In this document: positions 34,952 to 42,718 of the stretch, piece after piece
Numbering within the stretch: the stretch's first letter is position 1
How the letters are laid out: each line of letters starts with the position of its first letter
Assembly: GCA_945888325.1 (NCBI GenBank)
Contig: CAMDAC010000007.1
Coordinates: forward strand, 1 to 64,000
Direction of reading: 5' to 3'
Length of the DNA stretch: 64,000 nucleotides
DNA from: Candidatus Sulfopaludibacter sp. SbA3
GTDB taxonomy: Bacteria; Pseudomonadota; Alphaproteobacteria; Caulobacterales; Hyphomonadaceae
Program-made: the position numbers and the translations under genes
Notes under the pieces: generated by a model
The model's input: only the letters and a program-made list of their open reading frames with translations
The model's database searches: none
What the model was told of the DNA's origin: nothing

Positions 34952-35316
34952 ACACACGCGGCTTCTCCCTTCTCGAAACCATGGTTGCCCTGTCGGTATT
35001 CTCCATCGCCGCGATGGGGCTCCTCTCGCTCAACACCCAGTCGGTGCGCATCAGCAGCGAACTTGACCTGCGTCTCCTCGCCCGCACCGTCGCCGAGAAC
35101 GTCGCGGTCGACACCGTCACCGGCGCGCTCGCCGCACCCGGCCTCGTGGCCGAAGGCGAGGATGTCCAGCGTGGCCGCGAATTCAAGTGGACGCGCACGA
35201 TCGAGCCGACGCCGCGCCCGGGACTCTACAGTGTCCGGATCGAAGTGACGGAAGCCTCCAGCCCCGCGGTCCTAGCGCGCCTCTCGCTGCTGACCGCGCA
35301 AGGCGATCGCTCATGA
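34948..35316 (+). CDS. gspI: minor pseudopilin GspI
   Basis: A 122-residue pseudopilin with a short leader and the cleavage motif RG/FSLLETMVALSVF. The globular part includes RTVAENVAVDTVTG, typical of GspI. It nucleates the tip complex with GspJ and GspK. The start is GTG at 34948, overlapping the gspH stop as GTGA, which gives the normal short leader. An upstream ATG at 34909 would give an implausible leader. It ends in an ATGA overlap with gspJ. Confidence 0.88.
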   Translation: MNTRGFSLLETMVALSVFSIAAMGLLSLNTQSVRISSELDLRLLARTVAENVAVDTVTGALAAPGLVAEGEDVQRGREFKWTRTIEPTPRPGLYSVRIEVTEASSPAVLARLSLLTAQGDRS

Positions 35317-35930
35317 GCGCCCCCCGCAATTCCCAGGCCGGCGTCACGCTCATCGAAACGCTGGTCGCGCTGTTCGTCATCGCCCTGATGGCGACCGCCG
35401 GAGCGGTGATGACCAACCAGTCACTCCGCGGCGCCCGCGCCGTCGAGACGCGCGGTGATGCCGCCTCCGAAATGTCCATCGCCCTCGGCATCCTCTCGGC
35501 AGACCTCGCCGCCTATACCGGCCGCTCCAGCGCGGACGCCGCCGCCTCCGAAGGCCCCCTCGCCTTCTCCGGCCACCCGCCCCGCCATGACGGGCGCCTG
35601 ATGGTCTTTGTACGGAACGGCTGGGACAATCCCCTCGGCGAGACCCGCAGCGACCTGCAGCGGGTGGAATACCTGTTCGCGAACGGCGCGCTGATCCGCC
35701 GGTCCTGGGCCGCGCCGGATCCCGTTCCGGCCACCCCCATGGTGGAGGAAGTCCTCCTCACGGGCCTCCAGTCCGTCGAAGCCCGCTTTGGCCGCGCCGA
35801 GATCTGGCAGGATGACTGGCGCGTCGCGGGCACTGGCGACGACCCCGCCCCTCAGAAGGTCGAGCTGACCTTCACCTTCGCCCCGGACGATACGCTGACC
35901 GCCCGCTACCTGATCGGAGCCGGCGCATGA
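35313..35930 (+). CDS. gspJ: minor pseudopilin GspJ
   Basis: A 205-residue pseudopilin. The cleavage motif is QAG/VTLIETLVALFVIALM and the body contains VFVRNGWDNP and RVEYLFANGALIRRSW, both typical of GspJ. It is part of the pseudopilus tip. The ATG at 35313 lies in an ATGA overlap with gspI, and its end overlaps gspK in the same way, which implies translational coupling through the run. Confidence 0.92.
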   Translation: MSAPRNSQAGVTLIETLVALFVIALMATAGAVMTNQSLRGARAVETRGDAASEMSIALGILSADLAAYTGRSSADAAASEGPLAFSGHPPRHDGRLMVFVRNGWDNPLGETRSDLQRVEYLFANGALIRRSWAAPDPVPATPMVEEVLLTGLQSVEARFGRAEIWQDDWRVAGTGDDPAPQKVELTFTFAPDDTLTARYLIGAGA

Positions 35931-36901
35931 TCCCGCAAACCAAGCAGGCCGGCGCCGCCCTCCTCTCGATCCTCCTGATCGTCGCCACGCTGTCGGTCGC
36001 CGCCCTGATGGCCACCGAAGCCATCGCCCGGCAGACCGATCTGCAGAAACTCAGCGCCCGCCGCACCTCCGCCCTCTGGGCCGCGCGCTCCGCCGAGGCC
36101 GCCGCGCTCGCCGGCGCCGCTGATCTCGTCGCCGCCAGCCGCCTGCCCGCCAGCAGCGGCGGCAATGGCCGGGAGCAGACCCTCGTCCTGCCGGTCGAGA
36201 GCGGCCAGATCATCCTAACACTGAGGGAACTGCCGCCCTGTCTCAACCTGAACGCCCTGGCAAACACCGACGAGACTCTCCGGGCGCCCCAAGCCGCCGC
36301 CTTCGCGGTCCTCCTCGAAGACATCGGCGTGCCGCTCAGCGACGCGGCCTCCCTCGCCGCAACGCTCGGAGACTGGATTGACGCGGACCAGACCCCGCAA
36401 CCCGGCGGCGGCGAAGATGCCGCCTATCTGGCAAGTTCCAGCGGCACGTGCACGGCTGGTCAGCCCCTCCGCAGCCCGGCAGAGCTCGTCCCGGTGCCCG
36501 GCTACACGCCCGAGCTGATTCAGGCGATCTCTCCCTTCACCTGCACTGTTCCGCTGACGGATGGTCTGCGCGTCAATGTGAACGCACTGACGGCCGAAAA
36601 CGCGAGCGTCCTGCGCGCTGCTACGCGCGGCGCCCTGTCCGCCGCCGACGCGCGCCGCTTCATAGAGGCGCGCCCCACCAGCGGTTGGAACAGCGTCCAG
36701 GACGTGGCCGATTTCGCCCAGGGCCGGCAGGCCTACGCGCAGGTTTTCGCCGAAGTGCCCCTCGCGGTGCGCGGCGAATACTTCACGGGCGAGGGCAGCG
36801 TCGAACTCGACGCTGGCAGCTGGCCCTTCCGCTTCATCCTGCACGCCGGCGCAGACGGCGCGCCGCGGATCGTCTGGCGCTCGTTCGGAGACGCCGGATG
36901 A
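35927..36901 (+). CDS. gspK: minor pseudopilin GspK
   Basis: A 324-residue pseudopilin, the large tip subunit. The N-terminal segment QAG/AALLSILLIVATLSV lacks the Glu at mature position 5, as is normal for GspK. The body has LNLNALANT, DWIDADQTP and the closing helix-hairpin-like RRFIEARPTSGWNSVQDV. GspK caps the pseudopilus. The gene overlaps gspJ and gspL by 4 bases each. Confidence 0.93.
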   Translation: MIPQTKQAGAALLSILLIVATLSVAALMATEAIARQTDLQKLSARRTSALWAARSAEAAALAGAADLVAASRLPASSGGNGREQTLVLPVESGQIILTLRELPPCLNLNALANTDETLRAPQAAAFAVLLEDIGVPLSDAASLAATLGDWIDADQTPQPGGGEDAAYLASSSGTCTAGQPLRSPAELVPVPGYTPELIQAISPFTCTVPLTDGLRVNVNALTAENASVLRAATRGALSAADARRFIEARPTSGWNSVQDVADFAQGRQAYAQVFAEVPLAVRGEYFTGEGSVELDAGSWPFRFILHAGADGAPRIVWRSFGDAG

Positions 36902-38016
36902 AAGCGGACCTCTACATCGAACTGCCCTCGGTCCCGGACGGCCCGCTCCGGCTCGCGCGCTGGCGCGGCGGCGAGATCGAACACGTGCCGCTGGGCCGCG
37001 CCGCCACCAATGCCCGCACCAAGGCGATTGCCTTTGCCCCCGCCCTCTGCGTTGCAAAGTTTCGTGTCCCGGTCGCGGCGAAATCGGAATCCGAAGCCCG
37101 CAAGACGGCGCTCTATGCGGTGGAGGACGATCTCGCCCAGCCCGTCGAAGACGTCCATCTGACCCTCGGCCCTAAGGGCAAGACGGATGCGGCGCGCGAT
37201 GCCTACATCGTCGACCGCCGCATGATGCGCGCCTGGACCGACGCGCTCGCCGCGCTGAACCTCGACCACGCCCAGATCATTGCGGAAAACAGCCTCAGGC
37301 TGCCGCAAGGCGCGCTGCTGGACTTCGGCGACCGGCTGCTGCTCAGCCATGATGGCAGCGCCGTCGCCGCCGACCCCGCCTGGCCGGACGAAGCCCTCCG
37401 TGAACTGATCAGCGCCTGCGGCCTCGGCAACGCGCGCCGCACGTCGGCCAATGCCCTGGAAACCCTGATCCCCTTGCAAACCCAGTCTCTCGGCATCGCG
37501 CTCGAGGGTGCAGACGGCGACGCCGCCCGCCGCCGCGCCGGCAAGGGCCTCGGCCGCTGGCTCTTCGCGGGCGCCCTCGCCCTCGCCGCCGCGGGGCTCT
37601 GGCTCGCCAGCGTCTGGTTCGAGACAAACGGACTGCAGCAAGCCGCGGCCCGCAACGAGGCCGCCGCCCGCGCCGCCTACCGCGCGCAATTCCCCGGCGC
37701 GCCGGAACCCGCCGACATCGGCGCCGATGTTCGCCGCCTGTCCGCCCAGCTCGTCGGCGGCGCGCCCGCCGGGTTCCGCGCCCTCGCCGCCGCCCTCTAT
37801 GGCGCCTTGCCGGACAGCCCCTCCGTCCGCGTCGTCAGCCTCACCTATACTGGCGGCGAAGCAGCCCTCCGTACGCGGATACAATTCTCAACCCGCGCCG
37901 AGGAGGCCGCCGTCCGGTCGCGTCTTGAGGCGTCCGGTTTCCAGGTCGAAACGGAATCGGTCACCGACCTTCCAACCGGCATCGAAGCCAGTCTCATCGT
38001 GAGGGCCGCGCCATGA
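36898..38016 (+). CDS. gspL: type II secretion protein GspL
   Basis: A 372-residue bitopic membrane protein. The cytoplasmic actin-like part (1-215) binds GspE (RLARWRGGEIEHVPLG). A membrane segment lies at about 220-240 (GALALAAAGLWLASVWF) and a periplasmic ferredoxin-like domain follows (about 290-372). It couples the ATPase to the platform. ATG 36898 overlaps the gspK stop as ATGA and matches the family start. A longer in-frame reading from 36448 is rejected because it lies over gspK. Confidence 0.9.
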   Translation: MKADLYIELPSVPDGPLRLARWRGGEIEHVPLGRAATNARTKAIAFAPALCVAKFRVPVAAKSESEARKTALYAVEDDLAQPVEDVHLTLGPKGKTDAARDAYIVDRRMMRAWTDALAALNLDHAQIIAENSLRLPQGALLDFGDRLLLSHDGSAVAADPAWPDEALRELISACGLGNARRTSANALETLIPLQTQSLGIALEGADGDAARRRAGKGLGRWLFAGALALAAAGLWLASVWFETNGLQQAAARNEAAARAAYRAQFPGAPEPADIGADVRRLSAQLVGGAPAGFRALAAALYGALPDSPSVRVVSLTYTGGEAALRTRIQFSTRAEEAAVRSRLEASGFQVETESVTDLPTGIEASLIVRAAP

Positions 38017-38477
38017 AAACCTGGTGGGACCAACGCGCGCCTCGGGAGCAGCTCCTGCTGCTCGCCGCCGCCTTCGTCCTCGTCCTCGCAGTCATCGTGC
38101 AGGGCGTGCTCATCCCGTCGCTGGCGCGGCGCACTGCCGCCGAAGAGGCCCTCGCCGAATCCGGGCGCACCTTGGTCCGCCTCGAAAGGCTGCGCGACGC
38201 CGGCATCGCGCTGGCCGCCCCGCCGGCCAGCCCGCAAGACGCGCCCGCCCTCGCCGCAGACTGGGCCGCCCGGTCCGGCCTCATCGCCGATCCGCAACTG
38301 ACGTCCGCCTCCGAACTCCGCTTCGCCTTCAAGGCCGCAGACCCCGGCGCCGTGTTCCAGTGGATTGAAGAGTCCGAAACCGGGCTCGGGATCACCGTCC
38401 AGTCCGCACAGATCATCGCCGCGCAGCCCGGCCAGGTGGACGCGGTCGTCGTCTTCTCCGCGCCCCCCGCGCCATGA
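38013..38477 (+). CDS. gspM: type II secretion protein GspM
   Basis: A 154-residue bitopic protein: a short cytoplasmic start (KTWWDQRAPREQ), a membrane segment at about 15-35 and a periplasmic ferredoxin-like domain ending LGITVQSAQIIAAQPGQVDAVV. It pairs with GspL in the platform. Size and layout are typical. It overlaps gspL and gspN by 4 bases each. Confidence 0.88.
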   Translation: MKTWWDQRAPREQLLLLAAAFVLVLAVIVQGVLIPSLARRTAAEEALAESGRTLVRLERLRDAGIALAAPPASPQDAPALAADWAARSGLIADPQLTSASELRFAFKAADPGAVFQWIEESETGLGITVQSAQIIAAQPGQVDAVVVFSAPPAP

Positions 38478-39232
38478 ACCGGCTCATTCTCCTCGCGCTG
38501 CTGCTCGTCGGCGTGCTGATCGGCCTCGCCGTGTTTGCCCCGCTGAGCGCCGCGTTGAAGTTTGCCGGCGTCGAGGCACGCGGCCTCGGCTGGTCGCGCG
38601 CCGAAGGCACGGTCCTCGACGGACGCCTGACCGGTCTCGAGGCCGGCGGTGAGCGCTACGGCGACGCGGACCTGAAACTTGCGCCCGCCGCCCTTCTGGC
38701 GGGTCGCCTTCAGTACACGGTCGATTGGCAGGGCGAGCACGGAAGCGGCACAGGCGACCTCTCCCTCGGCGCCGGTGGCGGCGTTGCCGCGCGCGACTTC
38801 GCCCTCGACCTTGATCTCGTCCGCCTCGAACAGGCCGCCCTCTGGATCCGCCAGTCCGGAGGCCGCGTCCAGCTCGTGGGAGAGGCCATCCGCTTCGACC
38901 GCGACGGCTGCCTCTCCGCCAGCGGCACCGCCCGCAGCGACGTGCTGGAGCGCAACCGGGAAATCCTCGGCGCCGGCTGGTCGCCCATGCAGGGCGAGCT
39001 GAGATGCGAGGGTACCGCTCTGGTGATCGCGCTGGAGTCCGAAAACACCTCGGGCACCCGTTTCCGCGCCGAGCTGCGCCTTGCGCCGCAGCAGCCCGGC
39101 CGGTTTGATGCCCGCGTCTCAGGCCTCATCCCGCGTGACCTCGCTTTCGCGCTCCCCATCGCCGGGTTTGCGCCGGACGGGCGCGACTGGGTATACTCGT
39201 TCTCGACCTCAGACCGGAGTGGTCCCAAATGA
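38474..39232 (+). CDS. gspN: type II secretion protein GspN
   Basis: A 252-residue protein with one N-terminal membrane segment (4-26) and a strand-rich periplasmic domain (GLGWSRAEGTVLDGRLTGL, then ALVIALES). GspN is an accessory component found in some type II systems; its role is not well defined. It is coupled to gspM and to the following lipoprotein by ATGA overlaps. Confidence 0.82.
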   Translation: MNRLILLALLLVGVLIGLAVFAPLSAALKFAGVEARGLGWSRAEGTVLDGRLTGLEAGGERYGDADLKLAPAALLAGRLQYTVDWQGEHGSGTGDLSLGAGGGVAARDFALDLDLVRLEQAALWIRQSGGRVQLVGEAIRFDRDGCLSASGTARSDVLERNREILGAGWSPMQGELRCEGTALVIALESENTSGTRFRAELRLAPQQPGRFDARVSGLIPRDLAFALPIAGFAPDGRDWVYSFSTSDRSGPK

Positions 39233-39711
39233 TGAAGCCCCTGTTCCTCGCCGCGGCCCTTTGCGCACTCGCCGCCTGCGCCAGCTCGCCGGAGCAGGAG
39301 GCGGCGAAAGCCGCCGCGGCCGCCCCTGCGATCAGCACGGTCCCCGCCGAAGGCCTGCCGCCCCAGCGCCTCGCGCCCGGCGAGTGCGGCCTGTTCCTGT
39401 GGAGCATGTCGGCGCCGCGCCGGTTCGTCTTCTTCACCAAAGGCTCGTCCGGCGACGCGCTGGTGCTGATCGGCGACAAGACCACCTCGATCCCGATGAC
39501 CTCCGCCGGCGGCGATGTCTTCGGCCAGTTCCTGACGAAGATGACGTTCGAAGACCTCGCTTCAAAGGCGAAGGTCACCGTCTCCATCGAACCCGGCAAA
39601 CCCCTCGAAGGCGGCCAGCGCGTCGGCAGCGGCAACATCCAGTTCCGCGACGCCGAAGGCTGGGAAACCGTCCTGCCTGTCACCGGCGTGCGCGCCTGCA
39701 TGCCCGGCTGA
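39229..39711 (+). CDS. operon-terminal lipoprotein of the gsp cluster
   Basis: A 160-residue lipoprotein (lipobox LAAC, Cys16) with an Ala-rich linker and a compact domain (LAPGECGLFLWS, PRRFVFFTKG, LVLIGDKTTSIPMTSAGGDVFGQF). It is the last gene of the operon, joined to gspN by an ATGA overlap, so it is made with the secretion machine. Pilotins that carry the secretin to the outer membrane are small lipoproteins, so a pilotin-like or secretin-stabilising role is a reasonable guess; the sequence does not resemble the helical GspS or the TPR-type PilF. I do not recognise the family. Confidence 0.75.
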   Translation: MMKPLFLAAALCALAACASSPEQEAAKAAAAAPAISTVPAEGLPPQRLAPGECGLFLWSMSAPRRFVFFTKGSSGDALVLIGDKTTSIPMTSAGGDVFGQFLTKMTFEDLASKAKVTVSIEPGKPLEGGQRVGSGNIQFRDAEGWETVLPVTGVRACMPG

Positions 39712-39725
39712 CCCTGGAGTGATGA

Positions 39726-39801
39726 TGGTGGGCGATGACGGGCTCGAACCGCCGACATCCTGCGTGTAAAGCAGGCGCTCTACCAACTGAGCTAATCGCC
39801 C
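39726..39801 (-). tRNA. tRNA-Val (TAC anticodon)
   Basis: A 76-nt tRNA on the minus strand. The acceptor stem is GGGCGAT/ATCGCCC, the D-arm is normal, the anticodon stem CCTGC/GCAGG encloses loop TTTACAC with anticodon TAC, the T-arm contains GGTTCGAGCC, and CCA is encoded. It reads GUA and probably GUG valine codons. It lies head-on to the end of the gsp operon. Confidence 0.96.
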
Positions 39802-39875
39802 CCAATTGGCGTGCCGCCTCTTTGCCGGGGGCGCGCCCGATTGGCAAGTGCGTTGCACCTCGGCTGCCCCGCCCC

Positions 39876-39903
39876 AAACAAAAAGGCCCGCCGAAGCGGG
39901 CCT
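39876..39903 (-). terminator. rho-independent terminator of lon
   Basis: On the minus strand an 8-bp stem AGGCCCGC/GCGGGCCT (39903-39896 and 39891-39884) with a TTCG tetraloop is followed by TTTTTGTTTG. It lies 24 bases after the lon stop codon. Confidence 0.88.
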
Positions 39904-39926
39904 TTCCATAATCGTTCAATGCCCGC

Positions 39927-42350
39927 TCAGTGCGCGCGGATCGTGTCCGTGTCGTCGGCCGGTTTTGCCGGGCCGCCGGAGAGGCTCTGCTGCAGCGCCG
40001 CCTCATCGGCGTCCGACCATTCGATCGGCACAACCGGACGCGTCAGCGCCAGCTTCAGCACTTCCTGGATGTCCGAGACAGGGATGATCTTCATCTGCGT
40101 CTTCACGTTCTCCGGGATCTCCTCGAGATCCTTCTCGTTCTCCTTCGGGATCAGCACCGTCTTGATGCCGCCGCGCAGGGCCGCGAGCAGTTTCTCCTTG
40201 AGGCCGCCAATCGGCAGCACCCGGCCACGCAAGCTGATCTCGCCGGTCATCGCCACTTCGCGGTTCACCGGAATGCCGGTGAGCAGCGACACGATGGCCG
40301 TCGTCATCGCCGCGCCGGCACTCGGGCCATCCTTGGGCGTCGCGCCATCCGGCACGTGCACGTGGATGTCCGTCGTGTTGAACGCCGTCGGCTTGATGCC
40401 CAGCGAGACCGACCGTGCACGGACGAGCGAGCTCGCCGCCTGGATCGACTCCTTCATGACGTCGCGGAGGTTACCCGTGACCTTCATGTTGCCGCGGCCC
40501 GGCATCTTCACCGCTTCGATCGTCAACAGATCGCCGCCGACTTCCGTCCAGGCCAGGCCGGTGACGGCGCCCACCTGATCGGTCTCGTCGGCGAGGCCGT
40601 AGCGATGCTTGCGCACGCCCGCAAAGGTCGCGAGGTTGCCCTCGTCGATCGTCAGGCTGCCGCCCTCGTTGAGCGCGAGGTGGCGCACCGCCTTGCGGGC
40701 AAGGCGCGCAATCTCCCGCTTCAGCGACCGCACGCCCGCTTCCCGCGAATAGTAGCGGATCAGGTCGCGCACGGCGCCGTCGGTGACGATCCACTCTTCA
40801 ACCTTGAGGCCGTGATCCTCGCGCACCTGAGGGATCAGGTGACGCTTGGTGATCTCGAGTTTCTCATCCTCCGTGTACCCCGCAATCCGGATGATCTCCA
40901 TCCGGTCCAGCAAGGGCTGCGGCATGTTCAGCGAGTTCGCCGTCGTCACGAACATCACGTCCGAGAGGTCATAGTCGACTTCCAGGTAGTGGTCGTTGAA
41001 CGTCGAGTTCTGCTCGGGGTCGAGCACTTCGAGCAGGGCCGAGGCCGGGTCGCCCCGGTGGTCCATGCCCATCTTGTCGATCTCGTCGAGCAGGAACAGC
41101 GGGTTGCCGCTCTTCACCTTCTTGAGGCTCTGGATCACCCGGCCCGGCATCGAGCCGATATAGGTGCGCCGGTGCCCGCGGATCTCGCTCTCGTCACGCA
41201 CGCCGCCGAGCGACACGCGCACGAAATCACGCCCCGTCGCTTCCGCGATGGACTTGCCCAGCGAGGTCTTGCCGACACCCGGAGGGCCGACGAGGCAGAG
41301 GATCGGCCCCTTCAGCTTGCCGGTGCGTTTCTGCACGGCAAGGTATTCAAGGATACGTTCTTTCACCTTCTCGAGGCCGTAATGGTCATCGTCGAGCTGT
41401 TTCTCGGCCTTGCGCAGGTCGGTGACGATCTCCTTGCGCTTGCCCCAGGGCAGCGCCAGCAGCCAGTCGAGATAGTTGCGCACCACCGTCGATTCCGCCG
41501 ACATCGGCGACATCTGGCGCAGCTTCTTCATCTCCGCCTCGGCCTTGGTACGGGCTTCCTGCGACAGCGGGGCATCGGCAATCTTCTGCTCGAGCTCGGC
41601 CATCTCGTCGCGCTCGCCGCCTTCGCCGCCCTGATCGCCCAGCTCGCGCTGGATCGCCTTCATCTGCTCGTTCAGGTAATACTCGCGCTGGGTCTTCTCC
41701 ATCTGCCGCTTGACGCGGTTTTTGATCTTCCGCTCCATCTGGAGCATGCCCATCTCGCCTTCCATCAGCGCGAAGACCTTCTCCAGCCGGTCCTTGGCAT
41801 CCGGCATCTCGAGCAGTTCCTGCTTGTCGGACAGCTTCACCGACAGGTTCGACGCCACCTGGTCGGCCAGCCGGCCCGGCTCCGTCATCTGCCCGATCGA
41901 AGACACCGCTTCCGGCGGAATCTTGCGGTTCAGCTTCACATAGCTTTCGAACTGTTCCTGCACGGCGCGCATCAGCGCGGTGACATCGCCGCCCACGGTA
42001 TCGCCCTCGGCAATCGTCTCGACCGCCGCCTCAAAATACTCGCCGCGGTCATGCAGCTCGACCAGTTTCGCCCGCGACTTGCCTTCGACCAGCACCTTCA
42101 CGGTGCCGTCCGGCAGTTTCAGCAGTTGCAAAATGGTCGCGAGTGTCCCGACGGTATGCAGGTCGCCGGAATTCGGATTGTCGATGGACGCATCGCGCTG
42201 GGCGACCAGCATGATCTCGTTCTCGGACTCCTCGATCATTTCAAGGGCCCGCACGGACTTGTCCCGGCCGACGAACAGCGGCGCGACCATGTCCGGGAAA
42301 ACAACGATGTCCCTGAGCGGCAACACCGGCACTGTCTTCGATCTTGGCAT
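39927..42350 (-). CDS. lon: ATP-dependent protease Lon
   Basis: An 807-residue LonA. The N-terminal substrate-binding domain ([23 protein letters not shown]) is followed by a coiled region, the AAA+ module (Walker A GPPGVGKT, Walker [10 protein letters not shown]) and the Ser-Lys protease with Ser677 (DGPSAG) and Lys720 (GGLKEK). It degrades misfolded and short-lived regulatory proteins; in Caulobacter relatives Lon removes DnaA, CcrM and SciP. AAAGGAGG lies seven bases before ATG 42350. Upstream on this strand there are RpoH-promoter-like pieces (CCCCATAT near 42410), too weak to call. Confidence 0.97.
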   Translation of the reverse strand: MPRSKTVPVLPLRDIVVFPDMVAPLFVGRDKSVRALEMIEESENEIMLVAQRDASIDNPNSGDLHTVGTLATILQLLKLPDGTVKVLVEGKSRAKLVELHDRGEYFEAAVETIAEGDTVGGDVTALMRAVQEQFESYVKLNRKIPPEAVSSIGQMTEPGRLADQVASNLSVKLSDKQELLEMPDAKDRLEKVFALMEGEMGMLQMERKIKNRVKRQMEKTQREYYLNEQMKAIQRELGDQGGEGGERDEMAELEQKIADAPLSQEARTKAEAEMKKLRQMSPMSAESTVVRNYLDWLLALPWGKRKEIVTDLRKAEKQLDDDHYGLEKVKERILEYLAVQKRTGKLKGPILCLVGPPGVGKTSLGKSIAEATGRDFVRVSLGGVRDESEIRGHRRTYIGSMPGRVIQSLKKVKSGNPLFLLDEIDKMGMDHRGDPASALLEVLDPEQNSTFNDHYLEVDYDLSDVMFVTTANSLNMPQPLLDRMEIIRIAGYTEDEKLEITKRHLIPQVREDHGLKVEEWIVTDGAVRDLIRYYSREAGVRSLKREIARLARKAVRHLALNEGGSLTIDEGNLATFAGVRKHRYGLADETDQVGAVTGLAWTEVGGDLLTIEAVKMPGRGNMKVTGNLRDVMKESIQAASSLVRARSVSLGIKPTAFNTTDIHVHVPDGATPKDGPSAGAAMTTAIVSLLTGIPVNREVAMTGEISLRGRVLPIGGLKEKLLAALRGGIKTVLIPKENEKDLEEIPENVKTQMKIIPVSDIQEVLKLALTRPVVPIEWSDADEAALQQSLSGGPAKPADDTDTIRAH

Positions 42351-42718
42351 TTGAATGCCTCCTTTACGTGGGCCCCGCATGGCAGCAGCCCGGAAACCCT
42401 AGACCACCATATGGGGCGATTATCGGGCGATGCGAAGGATGTGGAAACCGTTAAGCCCCCCTTCAACGCCAGCACTGCTCAACAAAGGTGTGAATATAAC
42501 TCCTGACCGGTTCTCAAGGCCCTCTCTGCCTCGGGAGACGGGTTCAAGACGCACAGCGCCCGCCCCCTTGCCCCAACCCCCGAGTCCGGCTTGATACCGC
42601 CTCCCGGCAGAAAGCCTGAGGGTTAAGGCGTCTTTAACGCTTTCGGAACCGTTTCAGCCTCATCTGCGCGGGTACTTCGCCGGCCTGTCCGGCAGCCCAG
42701 AGACGGAGACGCAGCCCC
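42351..42718. other. divergent lon/parE intergenic region
   Basis: About 370 bases between the two divergent starts. It carries a perfect CtrA-type site at 42623-42638 and a weaker variant TTAA-N7-TTCAA near 42451-42466. No extra gene was found. The lon side holds its ribosome site and a possible heat-shock-type promoter. Confidence 0.6.
42623..42638 (+). promoter_or_regulatory. CtrA-type binding site upstream of parE
   Basis: TTAA (42623-42626), 7 bases, then TTAAC (42634-42638) matches the full CtrA recognition pattern TTAA-N7-TTAAC. It lies 80 bases before the parE start. CtrA is the cell-cycle response regulator of Caulobacterales and relatives, so this predicts cell-cycle timing of topoisomerase IV or of lon on the other side. 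Confidence 0.6.

Noticed and set aside
39930-42506. Very long open frame (858 codons) on the plus strand opposite lon
   Set aside because: It is the antisense shadow of a strongly conserved lon gene in high-GC DNA; its translation is Arg/His/Leu-rich and matches no protein style.
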